Shown in pieces: positions 34,339 through 44,700 of a stretch of 64,000 nt of DNA. Made by a program: the position numbers and the translations under genes. Source of the DNA: an uncultured Alistipes sp. (GTDB lineage Bacteria; Bacteroidota; Bacteroidia; Bacteroidales; Rikenellaceae); the NCBI GenBank assembly GCA_947623305.1, contig CANQGQ010000001.1, positions 248,001 through 312,000 of the forward strand, read 5' to 3'. The notes under the pieces were generated by a model. The model did no database searches and was not told the DNA's origin. It saw nothing but the letters and a program-made list of their open reading frames with translations. Position 1 is the first letter of the stretch. Every line of letters starts with the position of its first letter.

Positions 34339-36540
34339 ATGAAAAATCTGAATAAAATATTCGCCGGTCTCTTCGCATGTGCGTTGACACTGGGCGCACC
34401 CTCCTGCGGCGACGATTTCCTGGAGGAGGATGCCGGACACTTGCTTTCCGACGCGTTGTTGCAAACGCCCGAAGGCGTAGAAAAGATGGTCGGCAGTCTT
34501 TATGCCGACATCCGCTGGTGGGGCGGTTTCGAATGGGCCTACGGCACGACGCTCTACGGTTGCGACGAGTTCACGGTCGCCGCTTCCAACTGCGCATTTC
34601 CGTGGAACGACTACAGCGCCGAATTCGGCCCGCTCAACTACAGCGGCGGCGGCGACTCGAAGAACTGCCCGGGTGTCAATGCGATCTGGGACCAGATGTA
34701 TTTCGGTATCTCGACGGCCAACCTGATCATCGCCAGCGAAGCCATGATGCCCGCATCGATCCACGACCGTGCGTTAGGCGAGGCCTATTTCCTGCGCGGT
34801 TACAACTATCTGCGTCTGTTCGGTCAATACGGCGGCGTCGTGCTGCAGACCCAACCGGTCGAAGTACAGGGTGCCAGCGTTCCGCGCAACTACAAGCGTG
34901 CTTCGGAAGAGGAGGTGCTGAACCAGATCATCGACGACTTCAAACACGCCTACGAACTGATTCCGGCCGACAACAGCTGGATCTACTACGCGTGGACGAA
35001 GTACACGGCTGCCCACTTCTATGCCAAGGCCCTGCTCTATCGTCAGAGCGAGCGCTGCGTCGACTGGAACAGCAAGTACGACAAGAAAGCCGACCTCGAC
35101 CTGGCCATCAAGCTCTGCGACGAGGTGATCACCGCCCGTCCCCTCGAGAACGACTACAACAACCTTTACGCCCATTGGACGGGTACGGACTGCGCGATCG
35201 AAAAATCGCAGGAGATTCTGATGGCCATTCCGCACAACGAGAATACGAATACCGACGGTCGTTTCGGCAACCGCACCTACAACTACTTCAACCCGCAGTT
35301 CTCGAACTTCGCAGGTGATTATATAAAGCGCGGTCAGTATATCGGCGGCATGGACTTCCAGCGCTGCCGTCCGACCGAATATGCCTACAACGTATTCGAC
35401 AACGTGAACGACTCGCGTATGTGGAAGACCTACAAGACCGTTTACGGGTATAACAACTACGTCAAGCCCGAAGATATGTGGGATATTAAAAAAGATGACG
35501 AAGGTAAACCTGAAAAAGATAAAAACGGTAAGGAAATTCATCAAAGTTGTCCCGAAGGAGCCGAACCCGAAATGGGTGATCCGGGCATCATGTTCATTCT
35601 GAACAAGAAAGGGACTTCGGTAGCGAAGTACGGAACCATCGGCCGCGCCGGTGAAAGCCACACGTTCGTCTATCCCGATGGCGTCGGCCCCGAGGAGTGG
35701 GGCGGCAAATGGGTGCCCAACGTGGTTCCTCTCTACGACGGCGACAAATACGAGATGGATCAGCACGGCGCTTCTGGCGACCCCAACACCTGCAACTGCT
35801 ACTGCGGCATCAACAAGACGGAAGACGGTACGCGTACCGCCGAGAAGGGTGATGCACACCGCGACATCACGCTGGCTCGTGTGGGCGAGACCTATCTGAT
35901 CAAGGCCGAATGCCAGGTGCGCAACGGCGACGATGCAGGTGCCTTAGCTACCATCAACACGTTGCGCGCCCGCGCCGAGTACAAAGCCGGCGAAGACCGC
36001 GAGGCTTACGAAGACGGTACGCAGGCATTCAACGGCGACCGCATAAACTCGACGTCGGACAAAACCACAGCCAAAGGCAACAAGGACAAGAACGGCAAAA
36101 AGATCACCAACATGGAGGCTTACGAGTATTCGTACATCACGAAGAACACCTACTGCATCTCGACCGGTCTGACGAAACCCGAAGGCGGCTGGGGAAAATC
36201 GAACCTGCAGATTTCGAGCTGGAGCAACCTGCCGGAAGAGGACAAGGCCATCCTGGCAAAACTCGGTGTAGATGCTGGTTCGCTCGAAGGCAAGATTCAC
36301 TTCATCATGAACGAACGCACCCGCGAGCTGCTCGGCGAGTGGAACCGTTGGGAGGAATTGAGCCGCACGAAGACGTTGGTTAAACGCGCCAAGGCATTCA
36401 ACCAGCGTGCTGCCGCCAACATCAAGGATTATCACAACCTGCGTCCGATTCCGCAGACCTTCATCGACGGCCTGTTGGACGACAACGGCCAGAACCTCAC
36501 CCCCGAGGCCAAGGCTGCCATGCAGAACCCGGGTTATTGA
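34339..36540 (+). CDS. SusD-type glycan-binding lipoprotein with inserted Lys/Asp-rich segments
   Basis: 733 residues, long for a SusD (usually 500-650). Lipobox near LGAPSC. SusD helices are clear (ALGEAYFLRGYNYLRLFGQYGG; DVARVGETYLIK-like segment TLARVGETYLIKAECQVR) and the C-terminal RTRELLGEWNRWEELSRTKTLV is typical. Two insertions lie near residues 380-400 (DEGKPEKDKNGKE) and 570-590 (TTAKGNKDKNGKK); their codons are AT-rich (AAA, GAT) unlike the rest. A Cys cluster NTCNCYCG is near residue 485. Extracellular glycan capture with the SusC before it. No separate surface glycan-binding protein follows. Confidence 0.92.
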   Translation: MKNLNKIFAGLFACALTLGAPSCGDDFLEEDAGHLLSDALLQTPEGVEKMVGSLYADIRWWGGFEWAYGTTLYGCDEFTVAASNCAFPWNDYSAEFGPLNYSGGGDSKNCPGVNAIWDQMYFGISTANLIIASEAMMPASIHDRALGEAYFLRGYNYLRLFGQYGGVVLQTQPVEVQGASVPRNYKRASEEEVLNQIIDDFKHAYELIPADNSWIYYAWTKYTAAHFYAKALLYRQSERCVDWNSKYDKKADLDLAIKLCDEVITARPLENDYNNLYAHWTGTDCAIEKSQEILMAIPHNENTNTDGRFGNRTYNYFNPQFSNFAGDYIKRGQYIGGMDFQRCRPTEYAYNVFDNVNDSRMWKTYKTVYGYNNYVKPEDMWDIKKDDEGKPEKDKNGKEIHQSCPEGAEPEMGDPGIMFILNKKGTSVAKYGTIGRAGESHTFVYPDGVGPEEWGGKWVPNVVPLYDGDKYEMDQHGASGDPNTCNCYCGINKTEDGTRTAEKGDAHRDITLARVGETYLIKAECQVRNGDDAGALATINTLRARAEYKAGEDREAYEDGTQAFNGDRINSTSDKTTAKGNKDKNGKKITNMEAYEYSYITKNTYCISTGLTKPEGGWGKSNLQISSWSNLPEEDKAILAKLGVDAGSLEGKIHFIMNERTRELLGEWNRWEELSRTKTLVKRAKAFNQRAAANIKDYHNLRPIPQTFIDGLLDDNGQNLTPEAKAAMQNPGY

Positions 36541-36584
36541 TCCGTTCACCCTGTTTTCGGGATCAATTCACCCGAATTTCCAGA

Positions 36585-36613
36585 GGAGCGACCGTTTCGG
36601 CCGCTCCTTTTTT
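36585..36613 (+). terminator. Terminator of the SusC/SusD operon
   Basis: GGAGCG..CCG-TTT-CGG..CGCTCC hairpin followed by six T. Confidence 0.8.
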
Positions 36614-36803
36614 GTTACGCTCGCCCGCTTCGTCCCGTTTCCCCCTTTTTCACCCAGCCGCCCCTTCTTCTCCTCGCTCCGTTTTTTTCGCTCCGCTCCT
36701 GCCGCCGCGCCCCTTTTTTCTCCCGCCCCGCTCCTTTTTCTCTCCCCGCCGCGCCCTGCCCCCTCCTTTCCGGCCCTCCGCGGCCTTTTTTTGTCCTGTT
36801 CGC
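36614..36803 (+). other. Pyrimidine-rich low-complexity stretch
   Basis: About 190 bases are almost pure C and T on the plus strand, in runs such as CCCCCTTTTT and TTTTCTCC. It lies between the SusD terminator and the GH2 promoter. The long open frame crossing it (36537-38762) is an artefact. It could form triplex or slow RNA polymerase; function unknown. Confidence 0.6.
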
Positions 36804-36834
36804 TTGGAAAAAACGATTCTTTTCGTTATATTTG
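36804..36834 (+). promoter_or_regulatory. Promoter of the GH2-GH28-rhaM-GH115 unit
   Basis: TTGG 36804-36807, 19-base spacer, TATATTTG 36827-36834. ATG 36844 is only 10 bases after the box and ATG 36856 is 22 bases after, so the leader is minimal or absent. Confidence 0.75.
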
Positions 36835-36843
36835 GAAGAATAA

Positions 36844-39800
36844 ATGCACACACCGATGAATCTCCGCAAACTACTGATAGTGGGCGCATTGCTCCTGCTT
36901 ACCGGACCGCTCGCCGCTCGCGAAAAGCCCGTTCGCAAAACTTACAACTTCAACAGCGACTGGCTGCTTCACATCGGCGACACACCCGAAGCCGTTCGAC
37001 CCGATTTCGACGATACCGGCTGGCAGCCGATCACGCTCCCGCGTGCGTTCAACGAAGACGAAGCCTTTCGCCTGCATATCAAGGATTTGACCGATACCGT
37101 CGTCTGGTACCGCAAACACTTTCGGCTGCCGAAGCACGCCCCCCAAGGCAAAGCGTTCATCGAATTCGAGGGTGTCCGGCAGCGCGGCGACTTCTATCTG
37201 AACGGCCACGCGCTCGGACCGCACGAAAACGGCGTCATGGCAGTCGGATTCGATCTGACTCCCTATTTGGTCGACGGCGAGAACGTCCTCGCCGTACGGA
37301 TCGACAACGATTGGGATTACCACGAGCAGGCGACCGCGACCAAATTTCAATGGTCGGATCGGAATTTCAACGCCAACTACGGCGGCATTCCCAAGAACGT
37401 CCGTCTGCATCTGACCGGCGACCTCTACCAGACCTTGCCTTTGTACAGCACGCTCGGCACGACCGGCGTTTACGTCTACGCCACCGACATGGACATTCCA
37501 GCCCGCCGCGCCACGATCCACGCCGAATCGGAGGTGCGCAACGAAAGCGCCGAAACGCGTCGGGTGCGTTATGCGATGTTCGTCTGCGACCGCGACGGAC
37601 GCCGAATCGCTGCCGCCGAATCCGAACCGATCGAAATTGCAACCGGCGGCACCGCTACGCTCCGCACGGAGACGCTCTGCGAAGGATTGCACTTCTGGAG
37701 TTGGGGCTACGGGTACCTCTATACCGTGGAGACGCAACTGATCGACGCCGTTTCGGGGCGTGTGGTCGATGTCGTGAAAACCCGCACCGGATTCCGCAAA
37801 ACCGACTTCGCCGACGGCAAAGTCCGCTTGAACGACCGCGTGCTGCAACTCAAGGGTTTCGCCCAACGCACCTCCAACGAATGGCCCGCCGTCGGGATGA
37901 GCGTGCCGGCCTGGCTGAGCGACTTCAGCAACGGACTGATGGTCGAAGCGAATGCCAACCTCGTCCGCTGGATGCACGTAACGCCGTGGAAACAGGACGT
38001 CGAATCGTGCGACCGCGTCGGATTGATTCAAGCGATGCCCGCAGGCGATGCCGAAAAAGACCGCGAAGGCCGTCAATGGGAACAACGCAAGGAGCTGATG
38101 CGCGACGCCATCATCTACAACCGCAACAATCCGAGCATCCTCTTTTACGAGTGCGGCAACAAGGCCATCTCGCGCGAACACATGCTCGAAATGAAGGCTC
38201 TGCGCGACCGGTACGATCCGTATGGCGGACGGGCCATCGGATCGCGCGAGATGCTGGACATCCGCGAAGCCGAATACGGCGGCGAAATGCTCTACATCAA
38301 CAAAAGCGCCCACCACCCCGTGTGGGCGATGGAGTACAGCCGCGACGAAGGGCTCCGAAAATACTGGGACGCATACAGTTACCCCTATCACAAAGAGGGC
38401 GACGGGCCGCTCTATCGCGGACAGAACGCCAGCGACTACAACCACAATCAGGACATGTTGGCCGTCGAAGGCGTGCGCCGCTGGTACGACTATTGGCTCG
38501 AACGTCCGGGTACGGGCCGACGGGTCAGCTCGGGCGGCACGAAAATCATCTTCTCCGACACGAATACCCACCAACGCGGCGAAGCCAACTACCGCACGAG
38601 CGGCGTGGTCGATCCGATGCGCATCCCGAAAGACGCCTTTTTCGCCCACCAAGCGATGTGGGACGGTTGGGTCGACACCGAACATCGGCGTACGCACCTC
38701 ATCGGCCATTGGAACTACCCTGCCGGGACGGTCAAACCGGTCTACGTCGTATCGACCTATGACGATGTGGAGCTGCGGCTGAACGGACGTTCGGTCGGCG
38801 AACATCATCGCGATTACCATTTCCTGCATACGTTCGAGCAGGTGGCTTTCGAGCCCGGACGGTTGGAGGTGTACAGCAGCTACACCGACCCCGCGACCGG
38901 AGAACGCCGTACCGAACTGACCAATGTGCTCGAAACGGCCGGCGAACCTACTCGTATCCGCCTGCGCACGATCGAAAATCCGACCGGTTGGAAAGCCGAC
39001 GGCGCCGACATGGCGCTGATCGAAGCGGAAGTTTGCGATGCCGCAGGTCGCCGCTGCCCGCTCGACAACCGGACGATCCACTTCGAATTAGAAGGCCCGG
39101 CCGAATGGCGCGGCGGAATCGCTTCGGGCCCCGACAACTGCATTCTCTCGCGCGACCTGCCCGTCGAATGCGGCGTCAATCGCGTGCTGTTGCGTTCCAC
39201 TTGTCGGAGCGGTCGGATAACCGTTCGGGCGACGGCCGACGGCGTGCAAGGAGCCGAAACGACGCTCACGACTCATCGCATCAAGACGAAAGACGGTTTG
39301 AGCGAGTACCTCGCGGGCGACGCGCTCGCAGGATGGCTCACTCGCGGCGAAACGCCATCCGAACCGTCGTATCGCGACACGAAACGCGACGTGGCAATCG
39401 TCTCGGCGACCGCCGGAGCCAACGAAGCGGATGCCTGCAAAAGTTTCGACGACAACGAGTTGTCGGAATGGCGCAACGACGGCCGGGCATCGACTGCGTG
39501 GATCACCTATCGCCTGGCGGAGCGCGCTGCAGTCGACGAAATCTGCATGAAGCTGACCGGCTGGCGTCTGCGCAGCTACCCGCTCGAAATCTATGCAGGC
39601 GACGAGTTGATCTGGAGCGGCGAGACGCCCAAAAGTTTAGGCTATGTCCACCTGCATGTGAAGCCCGTCGAGACCGATGAAATCACAATTCGGCTGGCAG
39701 GCACGAGCGAGGAGAGCGACGCATTCGGCCAAATCGTCGAGATAGCGGAACCCGTGGCCAACGACCTCGACCTATACAAATCGAAGTCGGGCGATCGGGT

Positions 39801-39849
39801 CGGCCACGAACTGCGCATCGTCGAATTGGAATTTTTATTAGCGCAATAG
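36844..39849 (+). CDS. GH2-family glycoside hydrolase with C-terminal discoidin-like module
   Basis: 1001 residues from ATG 36844; ATG 36856 is an equally good start because it opens the signal peptide (LLIVGALLLLTGPLAA). GH2 sugar-binding sandwich (WYRKHFRLP..FYLNGHALG), Ig-like domain and barrel are present. The usual acid/base motif N-E is altered: NPSILFYECGNKAIS puts Lys at about 440 where GH2 has Glu, while the nucleophile Glu sits in VWAMEYSRDEG (about 497). The last 130 residues (SFDDNELSEWRNDG..TAWITYRLAE) look like an F5/8-type carbohydrate-binding module. Probably a beta-galactosidase, beta-glucuronidase or arabinosidase with modified catalysis; specificity cannot be read. Confidence 0.85.
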   Translation: MHTPMNLRKLLIVGALLLLTGPLAAREKPVRKTYNFNSDWLLHIGDTPEAVRPDFDDTGWQPITLPRAFNEDEAFRLHIKDLTDTVVWYRKHFRLPKHAPQGKAFIEFEGVRQRGDFYLNGHALGPHENGVMAVGFDLTPYLVDGENVLAVRIDNDWDYHEQATATKFQWSDRNFNANYGGIPKNVRLHLTGDLYQTLPLYSTLGTTGVYVYATDMDIPARRATIHAESEVRNESAETRRVRYAMFVCDRDGRRIAAAESEPIEIATGGTATLRTETLCEGLHFWSWGYGYLYTVETQLIDAVSGRVVDVVKTRTGFRKTDFADGKVRLNDRVLQLKGFAQRTSNEWPAVGMSVPAWLSDFSNGLMVEANANLVRWMHVTPWKQDVESCDRVGLIQAMPAGDAEKDREGRQWEQRKELMRDAIIYNRNNPSILFYECGNKAISREHMLEMKALRDRYDPYGGRAIGSREMLDIREAEYGGEMLYINKSAHHPVWAMEYSRDEGLRKYWDAYSYPYHKEGDGPLYRGQNASDYNHNQDMLAVEGVRRWYDYWLERPGTGRRVSSGGTKIIFSDTNTHQRGEANYRTSGVVDPMRIPKDAFFAHQAMWDGWVDTEHRRTHLIGHWNYPAGTVKPVYVVSTYDDVELRLNGRSVGEHHRDYHFLHTFEQVAFEPGRLEVYSSYTDPATGERRTELTNVLETAGEPTRIRLRTIENPTGWKADGADMALIEAEVCDAAGRRCPLDNRTIHFELEGPAEWRGGIASGPDNCILSRDLPVECGVNRVLLRSTCRSGRITVRATADGVQGAETTLTTHRIKTKDGLSEYLAGDALAGWLTRGETPSEPSYRDTKRDVAIVSATAGANEADACKSFDDNELSEWRNDGRASTAWITYRLAERAAVDEICMKLTGWRLRSYPLEIYAGDELIWSGETPKSLGYVHLHVKPVETDEITIRLAGTSEESDAFGQIVEIAEPVANDLDLYKSKSGDRVGHELRIVELEFLLAQ

Positions 39850-39945
39850 ACCCATACCTTGCTTATGATCGTCATCGGCGCTCTCAATACAATAGAACAA
39901 AACCCTACTTAAGACCTGCACCGGCACAAACGAACACAACCTGTC

Positions 39946-41331
39946 ATGAAATCGAATTCTCTTTTTCTCGTGCTTTGCACCCTGCTCGGCACGACGACCG
40001 CTTGCCAATCGCCGCAAATAACCTATCGCGACATCGCGGTCGACGCTCCGTTCGACATGCCGACGATCCGCGAAGTCGTTTTCCCCGATCGCGAATTTTC
40101 CATCGCCGACTACGGCGCCGTGGCCGACGGCCGGACGTCGTGCACCGACGCGTTCGCCGCTGCCATCGAAGCCTGCAACCGTGCAGGCGGCGGGCACGTC
40201 GTCGTTCCCGCGGGCGAATGGTCGACCGGCCCCATCCATCTGCGCAGCAACGTCGATCTGCACCTCGCCGAAGGCTCCGTCGTCCGCTTCACGGACGATC
40301 CCGCCGACTATCTGCCGGCCGTCATGACCTCGTGGGAGGGATTGGAATGTTACAATTATTCGCCGTTGGTCTACGCATTCGAATGCGAAAACATCGCCAT
40401 CACGGGCAGCGGTACCTTGAGCCCTCGCATGGAAACGTGGCGCACCTGGTTCGGACGCCCGCAACCCCATCTGGAAGCACTCAAACAACTTTATACGCAG
40501 GCTTCGACCGACGTGCCGGTCGAGGAGCGACAGATGGCCGTCGGCGACAACCACCTGCGCCCTCATCTGATCCATCTGAACCGCTGCCGCAACATCCTGC
40601 TCGACGGATTCAAAATCCGTGAAAGTCCTTTCTGGACGATCCACGTCTATCTGTGCGATGGCGGAATCGCCCGCAACCTCGACGTACGCGCCCACGGACA
40701 CAACAACGACGGCATCGACCTCGAAATGACCCGCAATTTTCTGGTCGAGGATTGCACATTCGATCAGGGCGACGACGCGGTGGTCATCAAGGCGGGCCGC
40801 AACCGCGACGCCTGGCGGCTGGCCGCCCCGTGCGAAAACATCGTCGTGCGCAATTGCCGCATCGTCAAAGGGCACACGCTGCTGGGCGTCGGCAGCGAAA
40901 TCTCGGGAGGCATCCGCAACATCTACCTGCACGACTGCGAGGTGGCCAGTTCGGTGCTGCGCGTCTTCTTCATCAAGACCAACCATCGGCGCGGCGGATT
41001 CATCGAGAACATCTGGATGGACAGCGTCCGCGTCGGCAACGCCCTGCGGATGTTCGAGATCGACACCGACGTGCTCTACCAGTGGAAAGACCTCGTGCCG
41101 ACCTACGAAACGGCCATCACCCGCATCGAGAACATCCGCATGAACCGGGTCGAATGCGACACCACGCGGGCGATGATCGACATCAAGGGCGACGCACGGC
41201 TGCCGATCCGGAACGTCGACCTTCGGAACCTCCATGCGAAAGCCGTAACGGAGTTCGTCGAGCAGGCCGAGCAGGTCGAAGGGCTCCGAACCGAAAACAT
41301 CGTTTACGACCAACTCATCACAGCCGAATGA
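39946..41331 (+). CDS. GH28 polygalacturonase-family enzyme, lipoprotein
   Basis: 461 residues; lipobox TTTAC. Right-handed beta-helix family 28: ADYGAVADG near the start, then the catalytic set NNDGIDLE (NTD-like), FDQGDDAVVIKAG (two Asp), GHTLLGVGSE (His) and FIKTNHRRGG (RIK-like). All catalytic positions are present. Acts as an exo- or endo-galacturonidase or rhamnogalacturonidase on the backbone; the rhamnose mutarotase downstream favours a rhamnogalacturonan substrate. Surface or periplasmic lipoprotein. Confidence 0.9.
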   Translation: MKSNSLFLVLCTLLGTTTACQSPQITYRDIAVDAPFDMPTIREVVFPDREFSIADYGAVADGRTSCTDAFAAAIEACNRAGGGHVVVPAGEWSTGPIHLRSNVDLHLAEGSVVRFTDDPADYLPAVMTSWEGLECYNYSPLVYAFECENIAITGSGTLSPRMETWRTWFGRPQPHLEALKQLYTQASTDVPVEERQMAVGDNHLRPHLIHLNRCRNILLDGFKIRESPFWTIHVYLCDGGIARNLDVRAHGHNNDGIDLEMTRNFLVEDCTFDQGDDAVVIKAGRNRDAWRLAAPCENIVVRNCRIVKGHTLLGVGSEISGGIRNIYLHDCEVASSVLRVFFIKTNHRRGGFIENIWMDSVRVGNALRMFEIDTDVLYQWKDLVPTYETAITRIENIRMNRVECDTTRAMIDIKGDARLPIRNVDLRNLHAKAVTEFVEQAEQVEGLRTENIVYDQLITAE

Positions 41332-41455
41332 CAGGGGCAGGGAACGCCGCTGCGGCTACTGCCGTCTTCGACGTCTTCGCTACTGTCCCTTCCCCTCTCT
41401 CTCAAACCGACCTATCCTTACCAACCAGTTAATAAAAAAACCGTTAATAAAAAAA

Positions 41456-41770
41456 ATGAAACGAGAAGCATTCAAAATGTTCCTGAAACCGGGCTTCGAA
41501 AAGGAGTACGAACGCCGCCATGCGGCCATCTGGCCCGAACTGAAAAAGATGCTGTCCGAAAACGGCGTCTACGACTATTCGATCTACTGGGATCGCGACA
41601 CGAACATCCTCTTCGCCTGCCAGAAGACTCGCGGCGGCGCTTCGTCGCAGGACATGGGCAGCAATCCCATCGTGCAGAAGTGGTGGGACTACATGGCCGA
41701 CATCATGGAGGTCAATCCCGACAACTCGCCCGTAACGATCCCGCTGCCCGAGGTCTTCCACATGGACTGA
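41456..41770 (+). CDS. rhaM: L-rhamnose mutarotase
   Basis: 104 residues, the standard size. Family signatures: MFLKPGFEKEYERRHAAIWPEL at the N-terminus with the active-site His, YSIYWDRDTNILFAC in the middle, and a C-terminal WWDYMADIMEVNPDN..PEVFHMD. Interconverts alpha- and beta-L-rhamnopyranose in the cytoplasm. It has an AT-rich leader (TTAATAAAAAAA twice) in place of a Shine-Dalgarno. Lies between GH28 and GH115 in the same direction, which ties the locus to rhamnose-containing glycans. Confidence 0.93.
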   Translation: MKREAFKMFLKPGFEKEYERRHAAIWPELKKMLSENGVYDYSIYWDRDTNILFACQKTRGGASSQDMGSNPIVQKWWDYMADIMEVNPDNSPVTIPLPEVFHMD

Positions 41771-41777
41771 CGCAGCT

Positions 41778-44700
41778 ATGAGACGCATTCTATTCATTCT
41801 GGCCCTTTTGTCGGCGTGCATCGTGCGCGCCGACGATTTCGTATGGTTCGACGGTTCCCGCGCCGTCAGTTATTCGGTGCCCCGTTCGACGACACCGGTC
41901 GTTGCCGTCGCGCTCGAACTCTTCAAGAGCGACCTCCGGCAGGTTACCGGTCTCGAACCGGTGGCGGCACCGGCATCCAAAGCGACCGTCCGGATCGTCG
42001 AATTGGGCAAAGCATCGGCCGGCATTCGCAACGCCTTGAAAAAAGCCGGCGTACCCGTTGCCGAATTGGCGGGCAAACCCGACGCATTCTGCGTCGCCGT
42101 CAGCGGCGGACAGCTATGGGTCGTCGGCAGCAACGGACGCGGCACGGCCTACGGTCTGCTGGAACTTTCGCGCATGGCGGGCGTTTCGCCATGGGTGTGG
42201 TGGGGCGACGTCGTTCCGCAGCGCCGGATGAAACTCACCGTAGCGTCCGATTTCCGCACGCTGCAAAGCCCTTCGGTCGCCTACCGCGGCATCTTCCTCA
42301 ACGACGAGGACTGGTCGCTGCAACCGTGGAGCTGGCAGACTTTCGACGCCGCCGAACGGGGCCGCATCGGCGCAAAGACCTACCGCGAGATTTTCCGGTT
42401 GCTGCTGCGCCTGCGCGCCAACACCCTCTGGCCCGCGATGCACGATTCGACGACGCCTTTCTATTTCGTCGAGGGCGCCAAAGAGGCCGCCGACAGCTGC
42501 GGCATCGTCATCGGCACGTCGCATTGCGAACCGCTGTTGCGCAACAACGTCGGCGAATGGGATGCGCAGCGGCGCGGCCCCTACAATTACATCACGAACC
42601 GCGATTCGGTGCTGGCCTACTGGAGCGAACGGCTGAACGAGGTGCACAAATTCGAAAACCTCTACACCATCGGCATGCGGGGCATCCATGACAGCGGCAT
42701 GGAGGGGGTCTCCACGTTGGACGAAAAGACCGCCGCCCTGCAACGGGTCATCGACGACCAGCGGCGTCTGCTCGAAAAGCATATCGGCCGACCCGCCGAG
42801 CGGATTCCGCAGGTTTTCCTGCCTTACAAGGAGGTGCTCGACATCCTGGAGAACGGGCTCGACGTGCCCGACGACGTAACGTTGATGTGGTGCGACGACA
42901 ACTACGGTTATCTGACCCGCTTGAGCGACAGCGTGCAGCAGCGGCGCAGCGGCGGCGCGGGGGTCTATTACCATTTGAGCTATTGGGGGCGTCCGCACGA
43001 CTATCTGTGGCTGACTACGACGCAGCCCGGGTTGATTTATAACGAGATGCGGCAAGCCTACGACCACCAGGCCCGCCGCGTATGGATCGCCAACGTCCAC
43101 GACGTGAAGGTGGCGGCCTACGACCTGGAGCTGTTCCTCGATATGGCTTGGGACATCGACGCCATCCGCCCCGACGGACTGACCGACCACCTCGGACGCT
43201 GGCTGTGCCGACAATTCGGCGATGCAGCCGGTCAGCGATTGCTTCCGGCCATGCAGGAGTTTTATCGGCTGTGCGGCATCCGCAAGCCCGAACACATGGG
43301 TTGGACGCAGGTCGAACTCGACCGCTCGCGCTATCCCCGCGGACGCTCGCAGGTCGTCGATACGGAGTTCAGCTTCACGGAGTTCGGCAGCGAGGCCGAT
43401 CGTTACATGGAACAGTTCGAGACGATTCGCCGGCAGGTCGCCGAGGCCGAACAGTACGTCGATTCGGCCCGACACGATGCGTTTTTCGCCGCCGTGAAGT
43501 ATCCCGTCGAAGCGGCCGCTGCCATGAGCGTCAAGCTATTGGAGGCCCAGCGCGCCCGTTCCTACGCATTAGGGCAGGCCGACGCTTCGCTGTGGAACCG
43601 CGACACGGCTATGTACACCGCCGCAGCCAAGAGCCTGCGCGCCTACCGCCAAATCCGCACGCTGACCGATTACTACAACGACACAATGTCCGGCGGCAAA
43701 TGGCGTCGGTCGATGTGCGCCGCTCCGCGCGACCTTTGTGTCTTCTTCCCGCCCACGCTGCCCATCGGACTGACCGACGACGAGGTCGCCCGATGGGCCG
43801 GCGACGCGCCTCGGCCCGATGCGCATCCGCTGACCGTCGACCGCTGCATCGCCCGCAACGCTTGCAACTGGACGACCGCTTCGGACGGCGTACACACCGT
43901 GCAGATGCTCGGACACAGCATGCGGGCAACCGTCCTGCCCGAGGGCGCCGAGGTCGTCTATGCGTTCGATTCGGAGTGGGAGGGCGATGCTGTGCTGCGC
44001 ACGGCGGTCATTCCGACGCAACCCAACGATCGAGGCGACATTCGTTTCGACGTCCGCATCGACGACGGCGAAGAATACGTATTCTCGTTCCGCGAAAAGG
44101 GACGCACCGACACGTGGAAACGCAACGTCCTGCGCGGACAGGCGGTCGAGACGCTGCCCGTCGCGCTGACGAAAGGCCACCACATGCTGACCATACGGGC
44201 ATTGGATCCGCACGTCGTCCTCGATCAATGGATGATCGACTTCCGGCCCGACCGCAAGCACTACGTTTTCCCCGTCGCACCGGCGTCGAACGATCCGCTG
44301 GCGGGCAAACGCATCGGCGTATTAGGCGACAGCTACGTGCGCAACCACAAGGAACCCATCGAACGGACGTGGCACTACAAATTCGCGGCGAAACACGGCA
44401 TGGAGTATTACAACTACGGTCGCAACGGCAGTTGCGTGGCGATCGACCGCGAACGATTCGGGCCGGCGATGTACAAACGCTACAAAGAGATGCGCGATTC
44501 GCTCGATTACGTCGTCGTCATCGGCGGACACAATGACGCCTCGCTGCTCGACACGATCGGGCTCGACAATTACAAGGAGAAGTTGGCCGTGCTGTGCGAA
44601 GGGCTTATCAAAAAATACCCCGAAGCGCGTATCTTCTTCTTCACGCGCTGGCGATGCAAGAATTTCGAGGGCAGCGATTCGGAAAAGGTGGTCGACGCCA

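Noticed and set aside
36537..38762. 741-codon open frame crossing the pyrimidine tract and the GH2 gene
   Set aside because: Arg/Pro/Ser-rich composition without domains; it is a shadow frame of the GH2 gene, which has clear motifs, a signal peptide and a promoter.
36871..39081. 736-codon antisense frame under GH2
   Set aside because: Codon bias of the GC-rich sense gene leaves the opposite frame open; no domain or start signal.
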